DNA of 6,206 nucleotides from Thermomonas sp. (GTDB taxonomy: Bacteria > Pseudomonadota > Gammaproteobacteria > Xanthomonadales > Xanthomonadaceae), in the NCBI GenBank assembly GCA_024711415.1, contig JANJSW010000303.1, forward strand, positions 1 to 6,206, given 5' to 3'. The notes under the pieces are model-generated. The model searched no databases. It was not told where the DNA came from and saw nothing but the letters and a program-made list of their open reading frames with translations. Every line of letters begins with the position of its first letter. Within the stretch, counting starts at the first letter, position 1. Shown in pieces: positions 1-6,206 of the stretch. The position numbers and the translations under genes were made by a program.

Positions 1-392
<392 letters not shown>

Positions 393-396
<4 letters not shown>

Positions 397-2087
397 AGGG
401 TCGCGCTCCTGAAGTCGAAGTCCAGCGCCTGCTCGGGGCGCTGCACCAGGTTGCCCTGGATGAAGTCGATGCCGCCCACCCACAGTGCGGCGGCCGCCTG
501 CGGATCTTCGACGGCCTGGCCGATCACCTGCAGGCCGAGCCGGTGCGCGCGCTCAATCACTTCGCGCATCTCGTCGTGCAGCTCCGGCGGCAGCGGTTGC
601 TGGGCGAAGTCGGCGGACAGCCGCAGGTAGCCCAGCGGCAGCTCCTGCAGCAGCTGGTTGGCGTCTTCGCCGCGGCGGAACTGGCTGAGGCAGAACTGCA
701 CCCCTGCCGGCACCAGCTGCTCGCAGAACTGGTGCAGCAGCACCACGTGCACCACCGCATCGTCCAGGCGCAGGTCGATGACCAGTGACGTCGGGTCGAC
801 GTTGTGGCGCTCCAGCGCCTGCAGCAGCCAGCCGACATAACTGTCCTGCGCGAGCGTGCCGGGCGACTGCGAGACGAACAGGCGCATCGGCCGGCTCTCC
901 GCGCGCCGCTTCTGCAGCAGCGCCAGCGCCTGCTCCATCACCCAGCGGTCCAGCTGCGGCATCAGCCCGGCCGACTGCGCCACCGACAGGAACTCGCCGG
1001 CGCGGCGCACGCTGCCGTCGGGGCCGCGCATGCGCACCAGCACCTGGAACTGGGCGTCGTCGCCGCCGGCCACCGCCACCACCGGCTGGAAGGCGAGGTA
1101 GAGCGCATCGCTGGACGCGGCCAGCGCGGTGCGCAGCTCGTCGGCGATGTCGCTGGACACCGCGGTATCCGGCGGCACGTAGGTGGCCAGCCCGATCGGC
1201 GAGCCCTGCGCCTCGCGCGCGGCCTCCTCGCAGGCCGCCAGCACCGCGCCGGCGTCGGTGAAGCCGTGTTCGAACGCGGTGTAGCCGATGGTGCAGCGCA
1301 GCCGGATGGTTTCGCTGTCGGTCTGGAAGTCGTGGTAGCCCACGCCGTCGCGCAGGCTGCGCGCGCAGGCGTCGAGCGCGCCGCGATCCATTCCGGCCAC
1401 CACCACCAGGAAGGCGTTGTCGCTCAGTCGCGCGGTGACGTGGCCCTGGGTCAGGCTGCCGAGGTAGCGGCCGGCGTCGTTGATGAGGTTCTCGAACGCC
1501 GCGTAGCCGTAGTGCTTGCGCAGCGCCGCGGCGTTGCCCATCTCCACCAGCAGGGCGCCGCCGGGGGCGTGTTGGGCCAGCTGCGCGGCCAACGCCTTCA
1601 TCAGCGCCGGGCGGGTGTACAGGCCGGTGACGGGATGGCGGTCGCCATCCACCTGGGCCATGCGGCTGCTGGCCAGCGCGCGGGCGCGCTTGACCCGGCT
1701 CTGCACCGCCGCGATCAGGTGGCGCGGGCGCACCGGCTTGATCAGGTAGTCGTCGCCGCCGTGCTCCAGCACCTCGACCTGGCGCTCGGGGTCCTGGTCG
1801 CCGGTCAGGAACACCACCGGGGTGTGCTCGAAGCGCGGATGCTCGCGGATCTGCGCGGTCAGCGCAGTGCCGCTGGAGCCGGGGATGTGCAGGTCCATCA
1901 GCACCAGGTCGGGGTCGAAGCGTTCCATCGCTTCCATCATCCGTTCCGGCATCGCCACCACTTCCGCCTGCATGGCGGCGCCGCGCAGGATCGCCTCGGC
2001 GAAGATCGCCTGGCTGCGGTCGTCCTCGACGATCAGCACCCGGAACGGGGTCGCGTCTGCGCTGGCCTCGCCGTGCGCGCTGCTCAT
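393..2087 (-). CDS. Response regulator: receiver, degenerate GGDEF and degenerate EAL domains
   Basis: This is a 564-residue cytoplasmic signalling protein. Residues 15-135 form a complete receiver domain, with acidic pair Asp22/Asp23, phospho-acceptor Asp65 (VLMDLHIPG), Thr95 and Lys117. Residues 150-300 are GGDEF-like (HPVTGLYTR at 151-159), but the signature is replaced by RLSDNAF (220-226), so diguanylate cyclase activity is not expected. Residues 315-555 are EAL-like: EVL is QVLVR (348-352), the Asp-Asp metal pair is Leu467-Ser468 (CLSQFRRG), and the EGVE region reads GQAVED (523-528). Most metal ligands are therefore missing and phosphodiesterase activity is unlikely. By analogy with FimX-type degenerate proteins it may bind cyclic di-GMP or act through protein contacts. 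No other start codon is in frame upstream. The ATG overlaps the stop of a 25-codon leader ORF, and its own Shine-Dalgarno is poor. The downstream kinase is the probable phosphate donor. I cannot match it to a named gene. Confidence 0.93.
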
Positions 2088-2161
2088 GCCCTGGCCCCGG
2101 CGCCTGTGGCGCGGACTGGTCGCGGAAATGCCGGCGCGGCGTCCGTGGCGAACAACTTCAT
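2084..2161 (-). CDS. Possible 25-residue leader ORF upstream of the response regulator
   Basis: A short ORF starts at an ATG preceded by GAGGAG at optimal distance, the strongest Shine-Dalgarno I see in the window. It begins MKLFATDAAPAF, is rich in Ala and Arg with several Pro, and ends at a TGA that overlaps the regulator's ATG as ATGA. The regulator itself has no good ribosome-binding site, so ribosomes finishing this ORF could reinitiate on it. I do not recognise the peptide. It could be a translated leader whose role is delivering ribosomes, a regulatory leader peptide, or a remnant of a longer N-terminus lost by a frameshift. Against the last idea, the regulator already has a normal 14-residue lead into its receiver domain. 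The site and overlap are direct observations; translation is inferred. Confidence 0.5.
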   Translation of the reverse strand: MKLFATDAAPAFPRPVRATGAGARA

Positions 2162-2231
2162 GGATCTCCTCGTGAACGTGACAGTGCGACGCGAAACGCG
2201 TCTCCAGTGTGACATCTGACGTAAAACGGTA
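2162..2231 (-). promoter_or_regulatory. Intergenic region upstream of the signalling operon, with palindrome
   Basis: About 70 bp separate the DUF4126 stop from the leader ORF. They contain the inverted repeat GACGCG-AAA-CGCGTC (2188-2202), flanked by direct copies of CAGTG (2182-2186 and 2205-2209), and the GAGGAG ribosome-binding site at about 2165-2171. No T-run follows the palindrome in either direction, so it does not look like an intrinsic terminator; an operator or mRNA hairpin is more plausible. I could not find a convincing -35/-10 pair, so the operon promoter is unplaced. Confidence 0.4.
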
Positions 2232-2840
2232 CTACGGCCGGCCGGAGCGCGGCGCGAACGCGGCGTCGCGCAGCCGCGCCATCCCGCGCAGCACCTTCCG
2301 GCACAGCCACCAGACCAGCAGGGCCAGCGCGATGCTCAGGGTCACGGCCAGGCCCAGCGCCAGCCAGGGATGGCTGAAGGCCAGCGCCAGCGCGCCGATC
2401 ACCAGCGCGTCTTCGGTCGCCGAGGCGATCCAGTTGCTGAAGGGTTCCGGCGAGCCGTTCAATACCGCGCGCGTACCGGCCTTCAGCACGTGGCTGGCCA
2501 GCGCTACGCCGGCGCCGGTGGCCAGCATGCCGGCCCCGAGTTCGCCGTCCGGCGACAGCGTGGCCGCCGCCAGGAACGCGCCGGCGGGAATCCGCAGCAG
2601 GGTCTGCAGCAGGTCCCAGGTGGAATCCACGCCGGGGATCTTGTCGGCCAGGAATTCGGCGACGGCCAGCGTGCCGGCGGTGCCCAGCACCCACGGCGAC
2701 TGCGTGACTTCCAGTGCAGGCGGCAGGTCCAGCCAGCCGAACTGGCCGGCAAGGCCGACCCCGAACACGGTCAGATACGCGCGGATGCCGGCCAGCCAGG
2801 CCAGCAGTACCCCGATCGCGAATACGTGTGCCGTCTCCAT
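2232..2840 (-). CDS. DUF4126 family integral membrane protein
   Basis: This 202-residue polytopic inner-membrane protein has hydrophobic segments at about residues 6-31, 50-66, 84-95, 103-120 and 145-180, and a basic C-terminal tail (CRKVLRGMARLRD onward). The family-type motif ADKIPGVDSTWD is at 65-76, and a second conserved loop, LNGSPEPFSNW, is at 127-137, shortly before Glu143-Asp144 at the start of the last hydrophobic region. The family has no established function, and I infer none beyond a membrane role. The ATG has no clear Shine-Dalgarno sequence. The gene is transcribed away from the DUF6776-type gene and in the same direction as the signalling operon, about 70 bp ahead of it, so read-through into that operon is possible. 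Confidence 0.85.
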   Translation of the reverse strand: METAHVFAIGVLLAWLAGIRAYLTVFGVGLAGQFGWLDLPPALEVTQSPWVLGTAGTLAVAEFLADKIPGVDSTWDLLQTLLRIPAGAFLAAATLSPDGELGAGMLATGAGVALASHVLKAGTRAVLNGSPEPFSNWIASATEDALVIGALALAFSHPWLALGLAVTLSIALALLVWWLCRKVLRGMARLRDAAFAPRSGRP

Positions 2841-2932
2841 GCTTGCGGATATCCGGTGCAGGCTTGCGATGGGGGCAGTCTATACGCGGCGCCGGCTTGA
2901 CGCAGGCGCGGCGCGGATGCGATACCACGACG
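2841..2932. promoter_or_regulatory. Divergent promoter region between DUF4126 and DUF6776-type genes
   Basis: These 92 bp must hold promoters for both divergent genes. On the plus strand, TTGACG (2897-2902) and GATACC (2921-2926) are 18 bp apart, and GATACC ends six bases before the ATG at 2933. On the minus strand, TATAGA (2884 to 2879) is a candidate -10 without a good -35. Next to the DUF4126 start lie the perfect 10-bp palindrome CGGATATCCG (2846-2855) and two direct copies of GCTTGCG (2841-2847 and 2862-2868), 21 bp apart, about two helical turns. These could form an operator. Promoter assignments are by eye. Confidence 0.4.
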
Positions 2933-3631
2933 ATGCCGACACCCGAGCCCCTGCAGCGCCTGCCCGGCGCCGGCCACCCGCGCGCGGCGCTGGCAGCGCT
3001 GGTGGCGGTGGCGCTGTTGCTGGGGCTGTGGGGGGCGTGGCGCGCGTTCGCGCCCAGCCCGGCCAACGCGGGCGAACAGCTGCGCCAGCAGGCGCGCCGG
3101 ATCGAGGCGCTGGAGCAGCGCAACGCCACCCTGGCCCGTTCCGACCAGATCACCCGCCAGGCCAATGCCGACCTGCAGGCCACCCTGGCCGAGCGCGACG
3201 AGGAAATCGCCGGCCTGCGCGCCGATGTCGCCTTCTACGAACGCTTCGTGGGCGCCACCGGCCAGCGCCGCGGACTGTCCGTGCACGAGTTGAGGCTGGC
3301 GCCGCAGCGCGACCCGCAGCTGTGGCATTTCGTCGCCACCCTGACCCAGAACCTCAACCGCGGCGCGGTCAGCAGCGGCCGGCTGCAACTGGCGCTGGAA
3401 GTGACCGATGGCGGCAGCATGCGGCGGCTGGACTGGAACGTGCTGCGCCAGCAGGCCGGCGCGCCCGGCATCGCGTATTCGTTCCGCTATTTCCAGCAGA
3501 TCGAGGGCGACATCGTGCTGCCGCGGGGGATCCGTCCGGTGCGGGTGGTGGTGCGGCTGCTGCCGGCCTCGGGCGCGGCGGTGGAGCAATCGTTCACCTG
3601 GAGCGCCGCCACCGCGCCCGCCGGCGGTTGA
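2933..3631 (+). CDS. DUF6776-type membrane-anchored coiled-coil protein
   Basis: This 232-residue protein has a short cytoplasmic N-terminus, one transmembrane segment (about 18-36), a long charged helical stretch likely to form a coiled coil (about 47-105, with repeated [19 protein letters not shown] heptads), and a C-terminal domain of about 110 residues that looks beta-rich. The end contains [20 protein letters not shown], which resembles the conserved tail of DUF6776 proteins found beside erpA in other gammaproteobacteria. The assignment rests on motif memory and neighbourhood. The layout, with a bitopic anchor, coiled coil and periplasmic domain, resembles envelope assembly proteins, but no function is established. 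Its stop lies inside the candidate erpA promoter. The ATG was chosen because the transmembrane segment follows directly and a promoter-like pair lies just ahead; there is no Shine-Dalgarno sequence. Confidence 0.75.
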   Translation: MPTPEPLQRLPGAGHPRAALAALVAVALLLGLWGAWRAFAPSPANAGEQLRQQARRIEALEQRNATLARSDQITRQANADLQATLAERDEEIAGLRADVAFYERFVGATGQRRGLSVHELRLAPQRDPQLWHFVATLTQNLNRGAVSSGRLQLALEVTDGGSMRRLDWNVLRQQAGAPGIAYSFRYFQQIEGDIVLPRGIRPVRVVVRLLPASGAAVEQSFTWSAATAPAGG

Positions 3632-3656
3632 ATCGGCGGCCTTCGGCCCCCATGCT
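3628..3656 (+). promoter_or_regulatory. Candidate erpA promoter (leaderless type)
   Basis: TTGAAT (3628-3633) overlaps the stop codon of the DUF6776-type gene. After a 17-bp spacer comes CATGCT (3651-3656), and six bases later the erpA ATG. With this spacing the transcript would start at or next to the ATG. The -35 matches the consensus well and the -10 only in part. If real, erpA can be expressed independently of the gene before it. Confidence 0.35.
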
Positions 3657-3662
3657 GGGCGC

Positions 3663-4034
3663 ATGGAAATCGCCGTACTCGACCAGGCCGCGCCGCCCCC
3701 GCCCTCGGCGCCGCTGCGCTTCACCGCCGCCGCCGCCGCCAAGGTGCGCGAACTGGTGGCCGAAGAGGGCAATGCCGCGCTCAGCCTGCGCGCCTTCATC
3801 CAGGGTGGCGGCTGTTCCGGCTTCCAGTACGGCTTCGAGTTCGACGAGGGCCGCAACGAGGACGACATCGCCATCGTCACCGACGGCGCCACCCTGCTGG
3901 TTGATCCGCTCAGCCTGCAGTACCTGGCCGGCGCCGAAGTGGACTACAGCGAATCGCTGGCCGGTGCCCAGTTCGTGATCCGCAATCCCAACGCCAAGAC
4001 CACCTGCGGCTGCGGCAGCAGCTTCACCGTGTGA
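3663..4034 (+). CDS. erpA: Iron-sulfur cluster insertion protein ErpA (A-type carrier)
   Basis: This 123-residue A-type carrier accepts Fe-S clusters from the scaffold and delivers them to apoproteins in the cytoplasm. The three cluster-binding cysteines are present and correctly placed: Cys51 in GGGCSGF, and Cys115 and Cys117 in TTCGCGSSF near the C-terminus. The body ([17 protein letters not shown], then [16 protein letters not shown] and [11 protein letters not shown]) reads as ErpA rather than IscA or NfuA. The N-terminus carries a short Pro-rich extension (PPPPSAP, 11-17) and an Ala run encoded by a GCC repeat. Length is normal for the family, slightly long because of that extension. There is no Shine-Dalgarno sequence before the ATG. 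The stop overlaps the probable nudC start (GTGA). Confidence 0.95.
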   Translation: MEIAVLDQAAPPPPSAPLRFTAAAAAKVRELVAEEGNAALSLRAFIQGGGCSGFQYGFEFDEGRNEDDIAIVTDGATLLVDPLSLQYLAGAEVDYSESLAGAQFVIRNPNAKTTCGCGSSFTV

Positions 4035-4969
4035 GCGCCGCGGGGATGCGGTCCGCATCGCCGTTCGCGTTCGTCGATGGCGCGCTGGACCGCGCCGACC
4101 ATCTGCGCGACGACCCGGCCGCACTCGCGGCCGCATGGCCACGGGCCGGGGTCATAGCGCTGGACGAGGCCGGCCTTGCGCTGGCCGATGCTGACGCGCG
4201 GCTGCTGGCGCTGGAGGGCGCGGCGTTGCCGGATGGATCGGGCGATGCGGTGTTCCTCGGCCAGCGCGAAGGGCGGGCATGGTTTTCGGTGGCCGCCGCC
4301 GCGCATGGCCTCGACGCACCCGCACGGATCGACCTGCGCCGCGCCGCCACCCAGTGGCCGGCGTGGCAGGCCACCCTGTTCGCGCAGGCGCGGGCGGTGC
4401 AGCACTGGCACCAGCGCCATCGCTTCTGCGCGGCCTGCGGCGGTGCCCTTCGTTTCCGCCGCGCGGGCTGGCTGGGCCACTGCGACGGCTGCGGCAGCGA
4501 GCACTACCCGCGCACCGACCAGGCGGTGATCGCCGCCATCACCGACGGCGAGCGCCTGCTGCTGGGCCGCCAGGCCAGCTGGCCGGCGCGGCGCTGGTCG
4601 GTGGTGGCCGGCTTCGTCGAGCCCGGCGAGACGCTGGAGCAGACGGTGGCGCGCGAGGTGATGGAGGAAACCGGCGTGCGCGTGCACGTGGACAGCGCGC
4701 GTTACCTGGGTTCGCAGCCGTGGCCGTTCCCCGGCTCGCTGATGCTGGGTTTCATCGCCCGCGCCGAACCCGATCCGCCGCGTGCCAGCGAGGAACTGGA
4801 AGACGCACGCTGGTTCAGCGCCGACGAAGTGCGCGCCGGGTTGGCGCGCGACTGGCGCGAGGCCGACGGCGAAGGCGAAGGCATCGTGCTGTCCTCGCCG
4901 GTGTCCATCTCGCGCCACGTCATCCGTTGCTGGCTGGTCGAGCACGACGCGGCGCGCGCCGGGCGCTGA
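4031..4969 (+). CDS. nudC: NAD(+) diphosphatase NudC (Nudix hydrolase)
   Basis: This 312-residue enzyme hydrolyses NAD(H) to NMN(H) and AMP, and in E. coli the family also removes NAD caps from RNA. It has an N-terminal domain (about 10-120), then a zinc ribbon with Cys133, Cys136, Cys151 and Cys154 (CAAC...CDGC), then the catalytic Nudix domain. The Nudix box (194-216) matches Gx5Ex7REUxEExGU exactly: Gly194, Glu200, Arg208-Glu209, Glu212-Glu213 and Gly215. The NudC signature SQPWPFPGS follows at 228-236 and separates it from other Nudix enzymes. The start is uncertain: GTG at 4031 overlaps the erpA stop, while ATG at 4046 would give a protein five residues shorter; neither has a convincing Shine-Dalgarno sequence. 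The overlap suggests co-translation with erpA. Confidence 0.95.
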   Translation: MSAAGMRSASPFAFVDGALDRADHLRDDPAALAAAWPRAGVIALDEAGLALADADARLLALEGAALPDGSGDAVFLGQREGRAWFSVAAAAHGLDAPARIDLRRAATQWPAWQATLFAQARAVQHWHQRHRFCAACGGALRFRRAGWLGHCDGCGSEHYPRTDQAVIAAITDGERLLLGRQASWPARRWSVVAGFVEPGETLEQTVAREVMEETGVRVHVDSARYLGSQPWPFPGSLMLGFIARAEPDPPRASEELEDARWFSADEVRAGLARDWREADGEGEGIVLSSPVSISRHVIRCWLVEHDAARAGR

Positions 4970-4985
4970 CGCGGCGCACACCCTC

Positions 4986-4997
4986 TACACTGCCGGC
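4986..4997 (+). promoter_or_regulatory. Candidate -10 element of ampE (leaderless type)
   Basis: TACACT (4986-4991) ends six bases (GCCGGC) before the ampE ATG and lies just after the nudC stop. It matches TATAAT at four of six positions. No -35 at normal spacing is obvious; CTGACG at 4966-4971 is only 14 bp away. No Shine-Dalgarno sequence is present. Confidence 0.35.
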
Positions 4998-5900
4998 ATG
5001 ACCGCCACCCTGCTCGCCGTCATCATCGCGCTCGCCGTCGGGCACCTGGCCCCGGCGCTTGCCGCCGGGGTGCGGCGGTTCGGCTGGTTCCGCGGCTGGC
5101 TGCAGTGGCTGAACGCGCAGTTCCCGGCCGGCAGCTTCTGGCGCGGGCCCTACGGCATCGCGCTGGCGCTGCTGGTGCCGCTGCTGCCGATGGCGCTGCT
5201 GCAGTGGGGATTGCATCACCCGTTGTGGGGCCTGCCGGCGCTGCTGCTGGGCATCGCGGTGCTGTTCTGGTGCTGGGGTCCGCGCGATCTGGACGTGGAT
5301 GTGCAGGCGATCCTCGATGCCCCCGATCCCGCCGGCCGTCGCGCCGCCGCCGCACCGCTGTGGCCGGCCGGCGTGTCGCCGCGGCTGGACGGCGGCTCGC
5401 TGGTCGAGGCGGTGTTCAACAATGCGCTGCGGCGCTGGTTCGGCGTGCTGTTCTGGTTCTGCCTGCTGGGGCCGTTCGGCGCACTGCTCTACCGATTGAG
5501 CGCGCAGGCCGCCACCCGGGACGCCGATGCGGTGCCGCCGGACACGCTGGAGGGTGCGCGGCTGTGGCTGGGACTGCTGGATTGGCCGGTGGTGCAGCTG
5601 ATGACCCTGGCGCTGGCGCTGGTGGGCAATTTCGACAGCGTCGCCGCTGCCTGGCGCGAGCCGGGCGCGTTCGGCCTGCAGGGACGGCTGCTGGCCAGTG
5701 CGGCGCGTGCCAGCGTGCGCTGCGAGATCGCCGAGGAAGTGGCCGATTTCACCGATGCCGGCATTCCCGCCTCCACCGCGCTGGTGGAGGCCTTCGGCGA
5801 GCTGCCGGAACTGCGCGATGCGATGAGCCTGGCCTGGCGCGTACTGGTGCTGTGGCTGGCGGTACTGGCGCTGGTGGTGGTGGCGGGCTGGGCGGGCTAG
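4998..5900 (+). CDS. ampE: AmpE-like inner-membrane protein (CobD/CbiB-AmpE family)
   Basis: This 300-residue polytopic protein is close to the usual AmpE length. Hydrophobic segments lie at about 4-23, 54-70, 77-93, 147-165, a weaker stretch near 190-205 and 280-298. Family-type features are GPRDLDVDVQAILDA (94-108) after the third segment and LVEAVFNNALRRWFGVLFWF (135-154), which is the core CobD/AmpE motif, and a closing soluble stretch with EEVADFTDAGIPAS. In enterobacteria ampE follows ampD and has been proposed as a modulator of beta-lactamase induction, but its biochemical role is not settled. Here ampD is not next to it; the gene sits 28 bp after nudC. CobD/CbiB itself is less likely because there are no cobalamin genes in view. 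The ATG was chosen over upstream in-frame codons because those fall within nudC. Confidence 0.8.
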   Translation: MTATLLAVIIALAVGHLAPALAAGVRRFGWFRGWLQWLNAQFPAGSFWRGPYGIALALLVPLLPMALLQWGLHHPLWGLPALLLGIAVLFWCWGPRDLDVDVQAILDAPDPAGRRAAAAPLWPAGVSPRLDGGSLVEAVFNNALRRWFGVLFWFCLLGPFGALLYRLSAQAATRDADAVPPDTLEGARLWLGLLDWPVVQLMTLALALVGNFDSVAAAWREPGAFGLQGRLLASAARASVRCEIAEEVADFTDAGIPASTALVEAFGELPELRDAMSLAWRVLVLWLAVLALVVVAGWAG

Positions 5901-5904
5901 CGCC

Positions 5905-6206
5905 TTACGCCGCGTCGCCGCGCAACACGCGCACCTGCGCTTCCAGCAGTTCGGCGCTGGCAACGCCGCCGTCCACCGGGGCACCCGCCATCACTTCGAC
6001 ATGGGCGCGCAGCCGCCGCGGGATGCGCATGCGGTGCATGCTGCCGTCGCGCCGGCTCCACATGCTGCCCCACATGTTCTTCAGCGCCAGCGGCACCACC
6101 GGCACTGTCTGCCCGCGCGCAGCGGCGCGCTGCAGGATCTTCTCCATGCCGGACTTGAACGGCGCGATGTTGCCGTCCTTCGTCAGCGCGCCTTCCGGGA
6201 AGATGC
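5905..6206 (-). CDS. PlsC-type acyltransferase, C-terminal part (cut by window edge), possibly MFS-fused
   Basis: The last 99 residues of a glycerolipid acyltransferase are visible; the N-terminus lies outside the window. The fragment opens with IFPEGALTKDGNIAPFKSG, where FPEG is acyltransferase block III, which helps bind the acyl-acceptor phosphate. VPVVPLAL (visible residues 34-41) is block IV. The sequence KNMWGSMWSR just after it, and the ending ELLEAQVRVLRGDAA, resemble the tail of proteins that join an MFS or LplT-like transporter to a 1-acylglycerol-3-phosphate or lysophospholipid acyltransferase; that fusion is an inference because only the tail is visible. It would act at the inner membrane in phospholipid synthesis or lysophospholipid recycling. 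The gene converges on ampE with four bases between stops. Confidence 0.85.
   Translation of the reverse strand, partial: IFPEGALTKDGNIAPFKSGMEKILQRAAARGQTVPVVPLALKNMWGSMWSRRDGSMHRMRIPRRLRAHVEVMAGAPVDGGVASAELLEAQVRVLRGDAA

Noticed and set aside
804..2219. A 471-codon plus-strand open frame opposite the response regulator.
   Set aside because: Its translation is His/Ala/Arg/Gln-rich with no domain pattern; it is a GC-driven shadow of the regulator gene, whose domains are clear.
3637..3650. GGCC-TTC-GGCC hairpin between the DUF6776-type gene and erpA as a terminator.
   Set aside because: The stem is only four base pairs and is followed by C bases rather than T, so it does not resemble an intrinsic terminator.
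3724..3740. GCC trinucleotide repeat inside erpA.
   Set aside because: It encodes an Ala run near the N-terminus, is short, and is expected in DNA with this codon use; no sign of a phase-variable tract.
2771..3892. A 373-codon minus-strand open frame opposite the DUF6776 and erpA genes.
   Set aside because: It has no family motif and no start signal, and the opposite strand encodes recognisable proteins.
2209..3978. A 589-codon plus-strand open frame spanning the DUF4126, DUF6776 and erpA genes.
   Set aside because: It is low-complexity Arg/Ala/Pro sequence crossing three recognisable genes, so it is a high-GC artefact.
5891..5904. GGCG...CGCC inverted repeat at the ampE and acyltransferase stops as a bidirectional terminator.
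   Set aside because: The arms are only four bases and there is no T-run on either side.
4920..5984. A 354-codon minus-strand open frame opposite ampE.
   Set aside because: It is Gln/Arg/His/Pro-rich shadow sequence running through the clear AmpE and acyltransferase frames.

Overview
This window is very GC-rich and densely packed. It codes on both strands for ordinary chromosomal genes of a gammaproteobacterium. The gene set (ErpA, zinc-ribbon NudC, AmpE, a DUF6776-type coiled-coil membrane protein, a DUF4126 protein, and a REC plus degenerate GGDEF/EAL regulator next to a histidine kinase), the extreme GC3 and the near absence of Shine-Dalgarno sites on several genes suggest Xanthomonadaceae, in the Lysobacter/Luteimonas/Pseudoxanthomonas range. 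The family assignment is an inference from protein flavour. I see no RNA gene, CRISPR array, insertion sequence or sign of recent transfer.

Left part, minus strand (2840 down to 1). A DUF4126 membrane protein comes first, then about 70 bp of intergenic DNA with a short palindrome. A two-component signalling operon follows: a possible 25-codon leader ORF with the best ribosome-binding site in the window, a 564-residue response regulator (receiver, degenerate GGDEF, degenerate EAL), and the N-terminal 132 residues of a membrane histidine kinase. The three reading frames join through ATGA and GTGA stop/start overlaps, so translation is probably coupled from leader to regulator to kinase. The regulator has lost the residues needed to make or break cyclic di-GMP and is most likely a phosphorylation-controlled receptor or effector.

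Middle and right part, plus strand (2933 to 5900). A DUF6776-type single-pass coiled-coil protein is followed by erpA (Fe-S cluster insertion), nudC (NAD(H)/NAD-RNA pyrophosphatase, overlapping erpA by GTGA) and an AmpE-like polytopic membrane protein. The DUF6776, erpA and ampE starts lack a Shine-Dalgarno sequence. Each has a -10-like hexamer ending exactly six bases before the ATG, which suggests leaderless transcripts.

Right edge, minus strand. The C-terminal 99 residues of a PlsC-type acyltransferase, probably the tail of an MFS-acyltransferase fusion, converge on ampE with only four bases between the stop codons.

I found no clearly new multi-gene system. The best leads are the coupled leader/regulator/kinase cassette and the recurrent leaderless start architecture.
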